From: CBDBBY01 sp965203795
GTDB lineage: Bacteria; Pseudomonadota; Alphaproteobacteria; Rhodobacterales; Rhodobacteraceae
Assembly (NCBI GenBank): GCA_965203795.1
Contig: OZ241915.1
Coordinates: 3,720,001 to 3,784,000, forward strand
Reading direction: 5' to 3'
DNA length: 64,000 nucleotides
Shown here one piece after another: positions 53,664 to 62,557 of this stretch. The position numbers were made by a program, and so were the translations under genes. Below the pieces are notes generated by a model. That model saw only the letters and a program-made list of their open reading frames with translations, ran no database searches and was not told the origin of the DNA. The first letter of the stretch is position 1. Each line of letters begins with the position of its first letter.

Positions 53664-54272
53664 TTATTGGCTTCCTCCCGATCCGTACAGCCGATCCCAG
53701 ATCTCGTCGACCAGATCGGATTTGCTGCCCGCCGCCGGTCCCAGCGTGCTCTCGGCCGTGCCGGTTTGTGGAGAGGCTTCCGGCGGGACGGTTTCCAAGG
53801 CCGAACGAACGGTCTCCGGAATGTTCACCTGCTCAAAATTGTCGGCGAAGCCAGGCAGCACCGCTTCTGCGCCAAGCGCAAGCTCCGCCAGCGGCCGGGT
53901 GGCCTCCTTCCATTTGCGCTGGGCGAAATTGCAGATCTGGCGCGTCGGATCGCTTCCGCCTTGGACGAGTCCGTCCAGTGTTCCTGAAAACAGGGAGCCC
54001 AGCCCGCCGACCGGAGCGAACGTATCGATCGACAACCCCATCAGCCCGTCGAGGCAGCCGAGGTCGCCGACAGGCGCGGGCGGGGCGATCGCCGCCTCCG
54101 AACGCCTTACCGAGGATTCGATCTGGTTCCGGACGCTGCGCGAAATCCGCGAGCGCGACTGCTCGCTGCAGTGTTCGCTGGTCATGTCCCGGATCCAGTC
54201 GGCCTGAGCCGGCCACGCCAGCCCGAAAGATAACGCGACCACCGACGCCGCGCCGCCAAGCCCGTTTTTCAT
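53664..54272 (-). CDS. Exported conjugation-associated protein, unknown function
   Basis: 202 residues with a clear signal peptide (GGAASVVALSFGLAWPAQA, cleavage likely after AQA), conserved-looking Cys residues (SEHCSEQ, DLGCLDGLMGLSIDTFAP, RQICNFAQRKW) and a C-terminal low-complexity tail. Several IncI/Dot-type conjugation clusters encode a small exported protein with an initial Trp and LSCLD-like segment beside the TraW-like gene, and this fits that type. The ATG at 54272 was preferred to longer frames because the signal peptide starts there. It is the first gene of the minus-strand operon leading to dotL. Confidence 0.55.
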   Translation of the reverse strand: MKNGLGGAASVVALSFGLAWPAQADWIRDMTSEHCSEQSRSRISRSVRNQIESSVRRSEAAIAPPAPVGDLGCLDGLMGLSIDTFAPVGGLGSLFSGTLDGLVQGGSDPTRQICNFAQRKWKEATRPLAELALGAEAVLPGFADNFEQVNIPETVRSALETVPPEASPQTGTAESTLGPAAGSKSDLVDEIWDRLYGSGGSQ

Positions 54273-54585
54273 CGTTGTATCCGTTCCGCCGTCGTGACCG
54301 GCGCAGGATTGGGCATGCATGTGAAACCGCCATGGGCCGGTTCGCCGGAAACGCCGGATTTGTGTGGAAAATCCGCGATGCGGCGCGGGCAGGATTGCCC
54401 TCGCCCGGTCGCGAGGGTTCAAGTCCGAAAGTTGCGGGTTCGACCGCTACGCGCAGAGGGGGTCAAGCGGGCTCGCAGGCCTGGATTCGGGGCCTTTCGC
54501 GCACCTGCGGACAGCCGTTCGTTCAGGAGAGCACCGGTCGAGGCAAGGGCTTTGAACGCACAAATCGACCTGCAGCCATACAGCA
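54273..54585. other. Divergent intergenic region
   Basis: It separates the conjugation operon (minus) from the ATPase pair (plus) and should hold both promoters. GC falls sharply near 54580. A GGTTCAAGTCC and a GGGTTCGACC motif look like tRNA T-arms, but no cloverleaf can be built. No gene seen. Confidence 0.4.
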
Positions 54586-54654
54586 ATGATTCGCAAAGAA
54601 ACTTTTGCCAAAGCATTTTTTGCCAAAAATTATCTTGCCAAAGGTTTCATTGTG

Positions 54655-55887
54655 ATGTACTTGCCGCCGAGCTTCCTCACGGCAAAGCAGGACTTGTTCA
54701 TGGAATGTGTGGTTGGAGCGCCCGTGTCAGGTGACAACCTCTTCGGGCGGGAGAGGGAACTGAATCACATCTGGAAAAGGCTGGAGAGCGGCGACCACGT
54801 GCTCATGACCGCGCCGCGGCGCGTGGGAAAGACCAGCCTGATGATGGAACTGAAGCGGCAACCGCGGCCAGGGTGGACCGTTGTGTATGTCGATGTCGAA
54901 GCATGCGAAGATGCGAAAACATGCATAACTGAGATAGTTGACGAATTGTCGCGCATACCAAAGTTCAAGAAGCACTTTCAGTGGACCAAACGCCGTGAAT
55001 CATTGCGCAATTTCGTTAAGGGTCTCGATGTTAGAGCAGGTTCGGCTAGCGTGAAGCTCGACAGCGACGCAGACCGCAGCTGGATCGGATACGCGAACAG
55101 GGTCATGGACCGCATGCGGGAAATGGCAGCTGAAAACGTCAAGCTGCTCATAATCATTGATGAGCTGCCAATAGCCATCGCCCGAATCGCTGAAGGTGCA
55201 AGCGGTCCCAACGAAGCAACCCTATTCCTGTCTTGGTACCGAAAGTTACGGCAAAATCCGGAATTGCAAAGGAGAGTCAGCACACTTGTCGGCGGATCAA
55301 TAGGGCTTGACGGGCTTGTGTATCGGTTGGACGCATCAAAGCAAATCAACGACATCAGCAGCTTTCCCTTGGATTCATGGTCGAAAACTACAGCCGCGCA
55401 ATTCCTCCGGCAACTGGGAGCCTCCGAAGGCTTCGCAATCCAAGACGAATACATAGACGAATTGCTGAATATGCTGGAAGATCCAGTTCCCTACCATGTT
55501 CAACTTTTTTACTCAAACCTTCAGCATGTTTGTTGCGATGAATCCTACGCAATTTCGATTGAAACGGTTCGGGAGTGTTTTTGGAAGCAACTTGTTGATG
55601 AGAATGGAAAGGAGCTTGTGATCCAGCTGTTGAAAAAACTGTCACATGTTTTTGACAAGCAGGACGGTCTTTCCGCACAAAAGATACTGGATGCGCTTTG
55701 TATTAAGCAAAAGGGCGTGGAAATTGCGGCGCTCGCGGACGAATCAGGAAATCAAAGTGAAAACGTCAACGAAATCGTCGGAAGGCTAATCAAAGAGGGA
55801 GACGTTGCTCGGACCAACGGCTGGGTACGAATTCGATCAGGCTTTGTAAGGGAATCTTGGGCAAGGCACCATAACATAAGCAGGTAA
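54655..55887 (+). CDS. P-loop ATPase (STAND/AAA-like), gene A of a pair
   Basis: About 410 residues. An N-terminal VSGDNLFGRERELNHIW leads into Walker A APRRVGKTS (residues 53-61), with Walker B LLIIIDELP at 164-172 and a sensor-like SWYRKLRQNPELQRRVSTLV. The C-terminal part (LSAQKILDALC, NVNEIVGRLIKEGDVARTNG) looks like a winged helix. This is the archaeal/STAND-type ATPase plan used in signalling and defence. The start is uncertain: 54655 has AAAGG upstream; 54586 gives a longer leader with repeated FAK motifs, and 54700 (MECVVG) best fits the family. AT-richer than the conjugation genes. Gene B follows after two bases. Confidence 0.68.
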   Translation: MYLPPSFLTAKQDLFMECVVGAPVSGDNLFGRERELNHIWKRLESGDHVLMTAPRRVGKTSLMMELKRQPRPGWTVVYVDVEACEDAKTCITEIVDELSRIPKFKKHFQWTKRRESLRNFVKGLDVRAGSASVKLDSDADRSWIGYANRVMDRMREMAAENVKLLIIIDELPIAIARIAEGASGPNEATLFLSWYRKLRQNPELQRRVSTLVGGSIGLDGLVYRLDASKQINDISSFPLDSWSKTTAAQFLRQLGASEGFAIQDEYIDELLNMLEDPVPYHVQLFYSNLQHVCCDESYAISIETVRECFWKQLVDENGKELVIQLLKKLSHVFDKQDGLSAQKILDALCIKQKGVEIAALADESGNQSENVNEIVGRLIKEGDVARTNGWVRIRSGFVRESWARHHNISR

Positions 55888-55889
55888 TC

Positions 55890-58313
55890 GTGATCAGGCA
55901 GCGGCTATATAATCCAGCACTCCTTTCGAAGGAGGAACTTAAGGAAACATTTGTTGCCCGGCAGAATACATTAAATAAGCTAGTTGATCATATTTCAAAG
56001 CACAAGCAAGGAGATCCGTGCAGGCACGTGATCATTGTAGGCCCAAGAGGTATGGGAAAGACAACGCTCGGATTGCGCGTTCTTCACGAAATTGAAGATC
56101 GCCCGAATTTGAGCGGCACTTGGCAGCCTGTCCCGTTTAATGAGGAAAGCTACGGAATTGGCGATGCGGCGGAGTTCTGGATTTCGACGTTGGATCATCT
56201 GTCTCATGCAGTGAACGACGAGGTCTGGTCCGAATATTCAAAAAAAATATCCGCTTCGGAGCCTGATGGTAAGGCACTAGAGGCGTACGCTCTGGATGCA
56301 CTGAGCGAATACCTCAACGAATCGCAGAAGCGTCTGGTATTGTTTGTCGAGAATATTGATATTCTATTTGGGCAGATGAAGTCGGAGCGGGACTTCCATG
56401 CACTTCGCGCAGCGCTAATGACGAATTCGAGAGCGCTTCTATTGGGAACGGCGAATTCGGCGTTCTCAGGAATTAGCAGATATTCAGATCCATTTTACGG
56501 GTTTTTTCATTTAATTCGTTTGCGGGGTCTCACCGGGTGCGAAGCGGCGCAGCTGGTTGAAACAATTGCGTCGCGGTCAAATGATTCAAATCTGGGCGCA
56601 GACTTGCCGCTAGCGTGCGGTAGAATAGAAGCCGTTCGTCGGCTGACGGGTGGAAACCCGCGATCGATTGTAATGGCCGCGCAAATTCTGGTTGAGGCTT
56701 CGTCGAAACCGGCAGACGTATTGGAGAGGGTGATCGACGAACAGACTCCATACTTCAAAGCAAGAATCGAAGAGCTTCCAGTTCAGGCACGGAAGGTATT
56801 CAGCGAGCTAGCGGACGGCTGGCGCCCAATGCTGGCCCGCGACGTCGCGGTGGCATCGAGGCTAGGCACATCGCAAGCAAGCGCTCAATTACGTGTGTTG
56901 ATAGATCGCGGTTATGTCAAAGAAGTGAATTTGGCGGGAGAGAGCCGAACTAGATATGAGCTTTGTGATCGGTTCTTTAACATATACTATCTGTATAGAT
57001 TATCCCGAGGGAAACGAGAGAAGCTGCGGCAGTTTGTTGAATTCCTATACGACCTATTTGGCGCACCATCAGTTCGAATTATATGTCTTGAATCGCTTAG
57101 AATTATCGGAACCACGCAATACACCCCCTCGGAAACCGGTGAGCTGCTGAGCACCTTAGCTAACAAAATCATCCGCGACGAAGAGCTTGCGGACCAAGAG
57201 CAACGTATTTCGGAGATGCTGAAGATTATTGACGAATGCGATCAACATAGCAGGAAGGTGGAAGAAAAAGACCCGCCCGGAACAAGCGACTGGGTAAAAC
57301 TAGGTAAGCGGTTGCATATCAGCGGTCATGCCAATGATGCAATTCAAGTGTACATTCACGCGCTCGGCGTATTTATTTTGCGCTTGGGCGATAACGATGA
57401 ATCAGATTGGCAATTGGTTAGGGATATTTTTGATCAAGTAAACTTCAATATTGACTTGAATCAGTTTTCTGCATTACAGCGATTAAAACTCGGGTGCAGA
57501 ATTGGGTTTATTGGAGCGTACGGGGCGGTTACAGTGAAGAATTCGCTTGCGGCTGACGCTTTAGGTTTGGCATTGAGATGCGGGGTCGTGGAAGAAATAG
57601 GGTGCGAAGAAGAGCTTGAGTCGAATATTTTCCTATTAACCGCTCTATTGGAAATGATTGTGAGGGAGCCTGAGCTGGGCGAGAGGAGGCAACGAGAGGA
57701 AATCATCGAACGACTAACTAAGATTGCGAGATCTGACGACGAATTGTTGATTGGCGGGTGGTTTCGTGTGCTTATGTCGATTGTAAGCAGGATGATCGCA
57801 GATGGTCAATGTGATTTGCTTGGAAAGGTTTTCTTATGGACAGCCAGGGAATTTCCTGAAAAGGATGAGGGCTGGAGGCTTTATGCGGTGTGGAGGCTAA
57901 TTCAGATCGGCGACAAGGGGCACGCCAATGCTACGGAATGCGTAAATAAGGCATTGATGATTGGGCCGAACGATCCACGTAATCATTACATTGCATTTGT
58001 CGCGTGGGCTGTGCGTGAGGAGTGGACTAAGGCGCTTGATCATTTGGAAACGTGTTTTGAGTTTGATCCAAAGTTTGCAAAGGATATACGGCCTGCGTTT
58101 GCGACGTTGTTGTTTCGCGCTGCCTGTGCTGGCAATCAAGGAAGGGTGAATCAGATTATTGAGAAGGCCAATTTGCAGAATGAGCTGGAACCTCTGTGGT
58201 ATGCATCGCATCCGGAGGAGGATTTGGATGCGCTGCCGCTGCCGCGGGAAATTGTTGATGCGGCGAAACATATTAGGAGCAAGTTGGGGAACGAAACACA
58301 TCGCGAGCACTAG
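55890..58313 (+). CDS. P-loop ATPase with C-terminal TPR-like repeats, gene B of a pair
   Basis: 807 residues. Walker A GPRGMGKT (51-58), a Walker B strand RLVLFVENIDIL where Glu-Asn replaces the usual Asp-Glu, then a winged-helix-like part (MLARDVAVASRLGTSQASAQ, VLIDRGYVKEV, TRYELCDRFFNIYYLYR). The C-terminal 400 residues are helical and repeat-like (ATECVNKALMIGPNDPRNHY, EWTKALDHLETCFEFDPKFA), resembling TPRs used for sensing or protein binding. The start is GTG at 55890, two bases after gene A, so the pair is translationally coupled. No effector nuclease, protease or TIR domain is visible in either gene. Unknown function; a two-ATPase defence or signalling module is possible. Confidence 0.68.
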   Translation: MIRQRLYNPALLSKEELKETFVARQNTLNKLVDHISKHKQGDPCRHVIIVGPRGMGKTTLGLRVLHEIEDRPNLSGTWQPVPFNEESYGIGDAAEFWISTLDHLSHAVNDEVWSEYSKKISASEPDGKALEAYALDALSEYLNESQKRLVLFVENIDILFGQMKSERDFHALRAALMTNSRALLLGTANSAFSGISRYSDPFYGFFHLIRLRGLTGCEAAQLVETIASRSNDSNLGADLPLACGRIEAVRRLTGGNPRSIVMAAQILVEASSKPADVLERVIDEQTPYFKARIEELPVQARKVFSELADGWRPMLARDVAVASRLGTSQASAQLRVLIDRGYVKEVNLAGESRTRYELCDRFFNIYYLYRLSRGKREKLRQFVEFLYDLFGAPSVRIICLESLRIIGTTQYTPSETGELLSTLANKIIRDEELADQEQRISEMLKIIDECDQHSRKVEEKDPPGTSDWVKLGKRLHISGHANDAIQVYIHALGVFILRLGDNDESDWQLVRDIFDQVNFNIDLNQFSALQRLKLGCRIGFIGAYGAVTVKNSLAADALGLALRCGVVEEIGCEEELESNIFLLTALLEMIVREPELGERRQREEIIERLTKIARSDDELLIGGWFRVLMSIVSRMIADGQCDLLGKVFLWTAREFPEKDEGWRLYAVWRLIQIGDKGHANATECVNKALMIGPNDPRNHYIAFVAWAVREEWTKALDHLETCFEFDPKFAKDIRPAFATLLFRAACAGNQGRVNQIIEKANLQNELEPLWYASHPEEDLDALPLPREIVDAAKHIRSKLGNETHREH

Positions 58314-58386
58314 AACGAACGAGTTCGCTGTTCGCTATCAGGAACGGTTCATCGTTCTATCTCGAGTTGGTCAACGGAATGCATTC

Positions 58387-59040
58387 TTACCCTGAGTGCC
58401 GCAAAGGCATCGCCGTCGAAACATCCACCGCGGCGCTTTCCACATCGGTGTCGATCACGTCGCGCTTCTCGACGAAGCGCGCGGTGGGGACCGGAACGGA
58501 AATCGCGTGGATATCGCCCTTGGCGCACGTGAAGACGAAGGCGACCGCGGATATGCCGGCGGTGCGCTCGTTTAGGTTGTACGCGAGGCCCGTCCGCGGC
58601 GCCTCGGCAAGCGTTGCCGCTAACTCCGATACGTCGCCCTCGAGGTTCCGGCGCTTCCATTCATCTCCGGCAAGCGCTCTCGCTTGGTCGTCGCCGAGCA
58701 CGACGAGGCAGGCGCGGCCGTTCGCCGTGGTCGTGAGCGGGAACGCGGCGCCACCGCTGACACCGCTCACAGGCGGTGGATTCCGGGAACCTGGCCGAGA
58801 AACGCCGTCGCCGACGCATTCATTACGGGCAGGTCCGCGGTCTCGCCGGCTTCCTTCGCGAGGTCGTTCATGGGCTGCCGGTCCCGCTCGACGACGCTGG
58901 CTCGCGCGGCCGCCGCGAGGGATTCCAGCCCGGTTCCAAGCCGGGAGGCCGCCGCGCTCGGGTGCGATGGCCGGCCGGCCGCTCCTCGGCCAGCGCGCCC
59001 GCAATCCTCTCGACCGTGGGAGGCCCCGCCGGTTCGAATG
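58387..59040 (-). pseudogene. Frameshifted gene of unknown function
   Basis: Coding-like minus-strand segments follow one another in different frames. VERIAGALAEERPAGH lies at about 59000, SRLGTGLESLAAAARASVVE and LAKEAGETADLPVMNASATA at 58950-58780 (ending in a stop after GQVPGIHRL), and GRACLVVLGDDQARALAGDE, TGLAYNLNERTAGISAVAFV and SVPVPTARFVEKRDVIDT at 58760-58390. Together they would make about 220 residues of one exported-looking or cytosolic protein with at least two frame changes. I do not recognise the family. Confidence 0.5.
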
Positions 59041-59379
59041 CTTGCCGACCTGGCCTATGCTTGCCTTGATCCGGCCATGGCGTCGAATTCTTGAGCGGCA
59101 GCGACCGGCTTTGAATGAGGGGAATTCCAGTCATTCGAATTTCTGCTGCGGGCAGCCAGGATCTTTGATAACGGCTGCGATACGACATCGCCGTGCCGAG
59201 CGGCGGTTTGGACAGCACGCCGAGCACCATTGCCGGGCTGGAGATTGCTCAAACTGGGCTTGTCGCGGACACTGGCGGAGAAGGCGCAGTCTGCGCTGAA
59301 CATCCGTTCAGGACCCGGTTCCCAAGCGGCTTCGTTCGCCCCGGGCGCGGGGGGCATTTTGGGCGGCAAGGCTGAAGCG

Positions 59380-59730
59380 GCCGCGCTGCGTGCACGAATG
59401 CAAGGACAGCGGACTTCAGACCTCCGTCGCGACCGGGGACCTGCACGCATCGCTCCCATGTCCCGCTGAAGAACTGGTTCCGCGCCATGCTGCTGACTGT
59501 CGGCCGTTCCAACGGAATTTCGGCATTGCAACTCAAGGACCAGTTCGGGCCCGGACTTCAAAGCCGCGCGGCTTCTGCGGCAGAAGCTCCGCCGGGCGAT
59601 GCGGGACGCGGACGAGACCGGCGCGGCGATTCCGGGAATCGGGATCAAAGTCGAAGGCTGGCTCTGCTGCGAGGCTTTTCCGAACTTGCGGCAATCGATG
59701 GTCGGAGACCGTCCGGGGCACAGAGTTCTG
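59380..59730 (+). pseudogene. IS1595-family transposase remnant with frameshifts
   Basis: Three frames in succession give HECKDSGLQTSVATG (zinc-ribbon end), HRSHVPLKNWFRAMLLTVGR with SNGISALQLKDQFG, and AARLLRQKLRRAMRDADETG followed by PGI. This is the order of an ISXO2/IS1595 transposase N-terminal half. The catalytic DDE part is gone. The last 85 bases recur at 62263-62347. Confidence 0.72.
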
Positions 59731-59955
59731 GAATGACCCGCCGCATGTTTTCAAACCTCGAGTGCCGGGGCTCGGCGTTTTGCAAGCATTCCGCCCACCG
59801 TCCCGGCGAACGGGCGTTCCGGTGGAACCGGCGCAGCCGCGGCAGGGAAAGCTTTGGTGCGCCGCTCCGCGTCGGCATGTGTCCGGCAGCGGGATGCATG
59901 CATTGGATGCCTGTTCCGGAAGCGGGGGCTGCCGCGCCGGGGGCGCGGCAGCCAT
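59615..59955. repeat. Duplicated intergenic segment, copy 1
   Basis: This stretch closely matches 62263-62522 (for example GGCAGGGAAAGCTTTGGTGC and GCCGCTCCGCGTCGGCATG in both). It lies downstream of each of the two TbpB-like genes, showing that gene plus flank were duplicated in tandem after the IS1595 remnant was in place. Confidence 0.8.
59927..59953. terminator. 12-bp hairpin after the first TbpB-like gene
   Basis: GGCTGCCGCGCC and GGCGCGGCAGCC with a three-base loop, 30 bases past the stop of the minus-strand gene. There is no T-run. An 11-bp version occurs at 62495-62521 after the second copy. Confidence 0.7.
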
Positions 59956-59982
59956 GGTCTTCGAACCGGGGCCCGGGCGGGG

Positions 59983-61839
59983 TCAGCCGCCGCCGCGCCT
60001 GGCCACGCCCCAGACGCCGTCCTCGCGGACGAGCGCCGCGCCGAAGCTGCCCACGATTGACAGGTTCTGGGCCGTTGCGTTGACGTTGTCACCGTCTTGG
60101 AGATACCAGATTCCGGCCGCCTCCAGGCTGGCGGGCGGTCCGTAGAAGTTCCCCTTGTAGCCTCCCTCCGCGAACGCCGCCAATGAGGAGGTGTCGACGA
60201 CGCCGGCGAACGATCCCGCGGCGCCGATGCTGCTTTCCTGGAGCGTCAGATCGCCGGGGATCGCGGCGTAGTCCTCCCAGAACCCCTTTGCGTCCCAAGA
60301 CTCCAGGTTCATGATCTTGCCGCTGATCTTGTTGTCGGCGGCGGTTCCGGAAATCGTCGCGGTCAGCTCGACGTCGCCCCGCAGCCTCAGGTACTCGGCG
60401 CCCGTCAATCTTGGCCAAGAGCCAAGGGCGCCCAACGTGGGGATGATCCCGAATTGCGAGGCCATCGTCCGGCCCTTGAACGTCCCTTTGGCGATCTTGT
60501 CGGCGTCGGCGATGTCCGTGGTCTTCATGCCCGCCTCGTCCTTGAACGCGTCGTAGCCCGCATGGAAGGGGAAGGTCCGCTGCGAGGGGATCGTCGTGGA
60601 CCCGCCCAGGCTGTACCTGAACTCCATGTGCCCGTAGGCCGCGTAGGACAGGTAGTGGTTCACGTCGTCCTCCGCGGAGGCCGCGGGGTCGTCCGGATCC
60701 TCGAGATTCCTGTCCAGCCCGGCATGGTTGGACAGCCGCATGGCGTATGCGCCCACCGGGACGAGCCGCTCGCCGTCCTTGAACAGGGCGCTTTGGGCCT
60801 CCAGATGCTCCGGCGTCGGCATGAGCGCGGCGTTCCAGTAATGCTCGGCGTTGCCCTCGGGCGAGGCCGACGGGCGGCCGAAATCCAGCGTCAGATCGTA
60901 TCCGCCGTTCGATTCGTCGGGCGTGACCATTCGACCGCCGTCCCAGACGCTGGGAAGCCTGAGATCAATGCCGGGCGCGCCTTTTCCGCCCATGTCCACG
61001 ACAAGCCCGCTCGGGGTGATCGTCAGCCCGGCGACAAGTCTCGGCTCGACGCCGTTGTTCCCGCCGCCATGGGGGTCCAGATACGGGCGCGGGCCGATGA
61101 AGGGTCCGTAAAACAGAAACCGTCTGTTGTCCAACGCCCGTTGCGTGCCGCCCGCATTGATGATCGGGATTCCCCGCATGCGCAGCCGGTCGCCGCTGCT
61201 GCCCAGGCCGTCGGCGGACATCACGATCTTCCCGGCCTCGTACATGACCGGCAGGATGTCGGCGTCCTTCAGCAGGGTCGCGGCGTCGGCGCCGTCGCTC
61301 CGGCGCGGCCTGCGGACCGCGGAGAGCGCGGGAGCGGGCCGGAGGATCTCCTTCCCGATGACCAGGGCGGACGAGCCGGCCCATCCCGTGCTGCCTTCGG
61401 CCATGCGCAGCTTCGCCTCGTCCTCGTCCTGGGCGGCTTCGGCGTCGTCGACCTGGATGGCCGCCGCGCCGATCCTGTCGAAGTCTCCGGAAGGCGCGTC
61501 CAAGGCGCGCGCCGCCGTCACGGCCCTCCCCAAGGCTGTCCGCGCAGCGTCGATGTCCATTTGCGCCGCTGTCCGGGCGGCGTCCGTGCGCGCGGCCGCC
61601 GCCCGGGCCTCCGCGGCGATCACCAAGGCCCGGGCGTCGGCCAGCGCCTTCTCCGCATTGTCCAGCGCGGTGTCGAAAGCCTTCTCGGCGGCCGTCCTGT
61701 CGTCCGGCGCCGCCGGGTCCGCAGGATCCATGGGATCCGTCGGACCGGGAGTCGCCGGCGCAGCCGGGGTGCCGCCGCTGGAGCAGGCGCCGAGAGCCAG
61801 AGCCGCGCAAGCGAGCGCAGCCAAAAGTTTAGTGTCCAT
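59983..61839 (-). CDS. TbpB-like (transferrin-binding protein-like) surface lipoprotein, copy 1
   Basis: 618 residues. Signal peptide with lipobox LGAC (Cys19), a Pro/Asp-rich linker, an Ala-rich helical stalk (about residues 48-125: NAEKALADARALVIAAEARA), a middle domain (YDLTLDFGRPSASPEGNAEH, VNHYLSYAAYGHMEFRYSLG) and a C-terminal beta barrel reading LTATISGTAADNKISGKIMN, AAFAEGGYKGNFYGPPASLE and AAGIWYLQDG. The ending is the TbpB-type barrel that many annotated transferrin-binding protein-like solute binding proteins share; the ligand is unknown. The ATG at 61839 follows GGAAG. A run of nine C on the coding strand lies about 138 bases upstream. Confidence 0.72.
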   Translation of the reverse strand: MDTKLLAALACAALALGACSSGGTPAAPATPGPTDPMDPADPAAPDDRTAAEKAFDTALDNAEKALADARALVIAAEARAAAARTDAARTAAQMDIDAARTALGRAVTAARALDAPSGDFDRIGAAAIQVDDAEAAQDEDEAKLRMAEGSTGWAGSSALVIGKEILRPAPALSAVRRPRRSDGADAATLLKDADILPVMYEAGKIVMSADGLGSSGDRLRMRGIPIINAGGTQRALDNRRFLFYGPFIGPRPYLDPHGGGNNGVEPRLVAGLTITPSGLVVDMGGKGAPGIDLRLPSVWDGGRMVTPDESNGGYDLTLDFGRPSASPEGNAEHYWNAALMPTPEHLEAQSALFKDGERLVPVGAYAMRLSNHAGLDRNLEDPDDPAASAEDDVNHYLSYAAYGHMEFRYSLGGSTTIPSQRTFPFHAGYDAFKDEAGMKTTDIADADKIAKGTFKGRTMASQFGIIPTLGALGSWPRLTGAEYLRLRGDVELTATISGTAADNKISGKIMNLESWDAKGFWEDYAAIPGDLTLQESSIGAAGSFAGVVDTSSLAAFAEGGYKGNFYGPPASLEAAGIWYLQDGDNVNATAQNLSIVGSFGAALVREDGVWGVARRGGG

Positions 61840-62262
61840 GAGTGCTTCCCCTCCAGCATTGATCCGGCGTCCCCTTCGCCTCCCGCAGGAAGCGGATGGG
61901 CAACGCGATGCTCCTGCCGCCTTCGGGCCTTGCCCGAAACGGGCTCCGGTGCCGTCGGGCAGCCGCGCCACCCTACGGGGGGGGGTCGGATGTCAAGCGT
62001 TTGTTCGCGTTCGGAAACCGCGTTTGCCGCAGCCGGATTCGGGCCGCATGCGCATTGGTCGGTGGCCGTTCCGGACCGCCGACTCTGTTCTGCGTTGGCC
62101 GCGGGGAAGACCCCGACCCGTCGCTACTCCAACGGGACTAGGGATCCGCCGCTTGTGGCGCAGCCCCAATAACAGACTACTGATCGCCAGTGCAGCCGGG
62201 ATTAGGCCTGGCGCGACGCTGGGACAGGCCAAGCTGCGGACGATAAGGGATTATTCCGCGCC
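61840..62262. other. Upstream region of the first TbpB-like gene, with a G9 tract
   Basis: About 420 bases without a gene. It contains nine consecutive G at 61977-61985 (C on the coding strand of the lipoprotein gene). The promoter of that gene should lie here; no clear hexamers were picked by eye. Confidence 0.5.
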
Positions 62263-62522
62263 GTCGCGCCGATTCTGGGAATCGGGATCAGGGCCGATGG
62301 CTGGCTCTGCTGCGAGGTTTGCCGAATTTGCGGCAGTCGGATGCTGGCGCAGGCATTACTTCCGCCGTCCCGGCGAATGGGCGTCCCGGTGGAGCTGGCG
62401 CAACCGCGGCAGGGAAAGCTTTGGTGCGCCGCTCCGCGTCGGCATGCGTCCGGCAGCGGGACGCATGCATTGGATGCCTGTTCCGGAAGCGGGAGCTGCC
62501 GCGCCGGGAAGGCGCGGCAGCC
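62263..62522. repeat. Duplicated intergenic segment, copy 2
   Basis: The counterpart of 59615-59955. It keeps the final part of the IS1595 remnant (GGGAATCGGGATCA, GGCTGGCTCTGCTGCGAGG) and the 3' flank including the hairpin at 62495-62521. It is shorter because the duplication boundary falls inside the IS remnant. Confidence 0.8.
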
Positions 62523-62557
62523 GCAAGTCTTCGGGCCGGGGGGTGCCCCGGGCGGGG

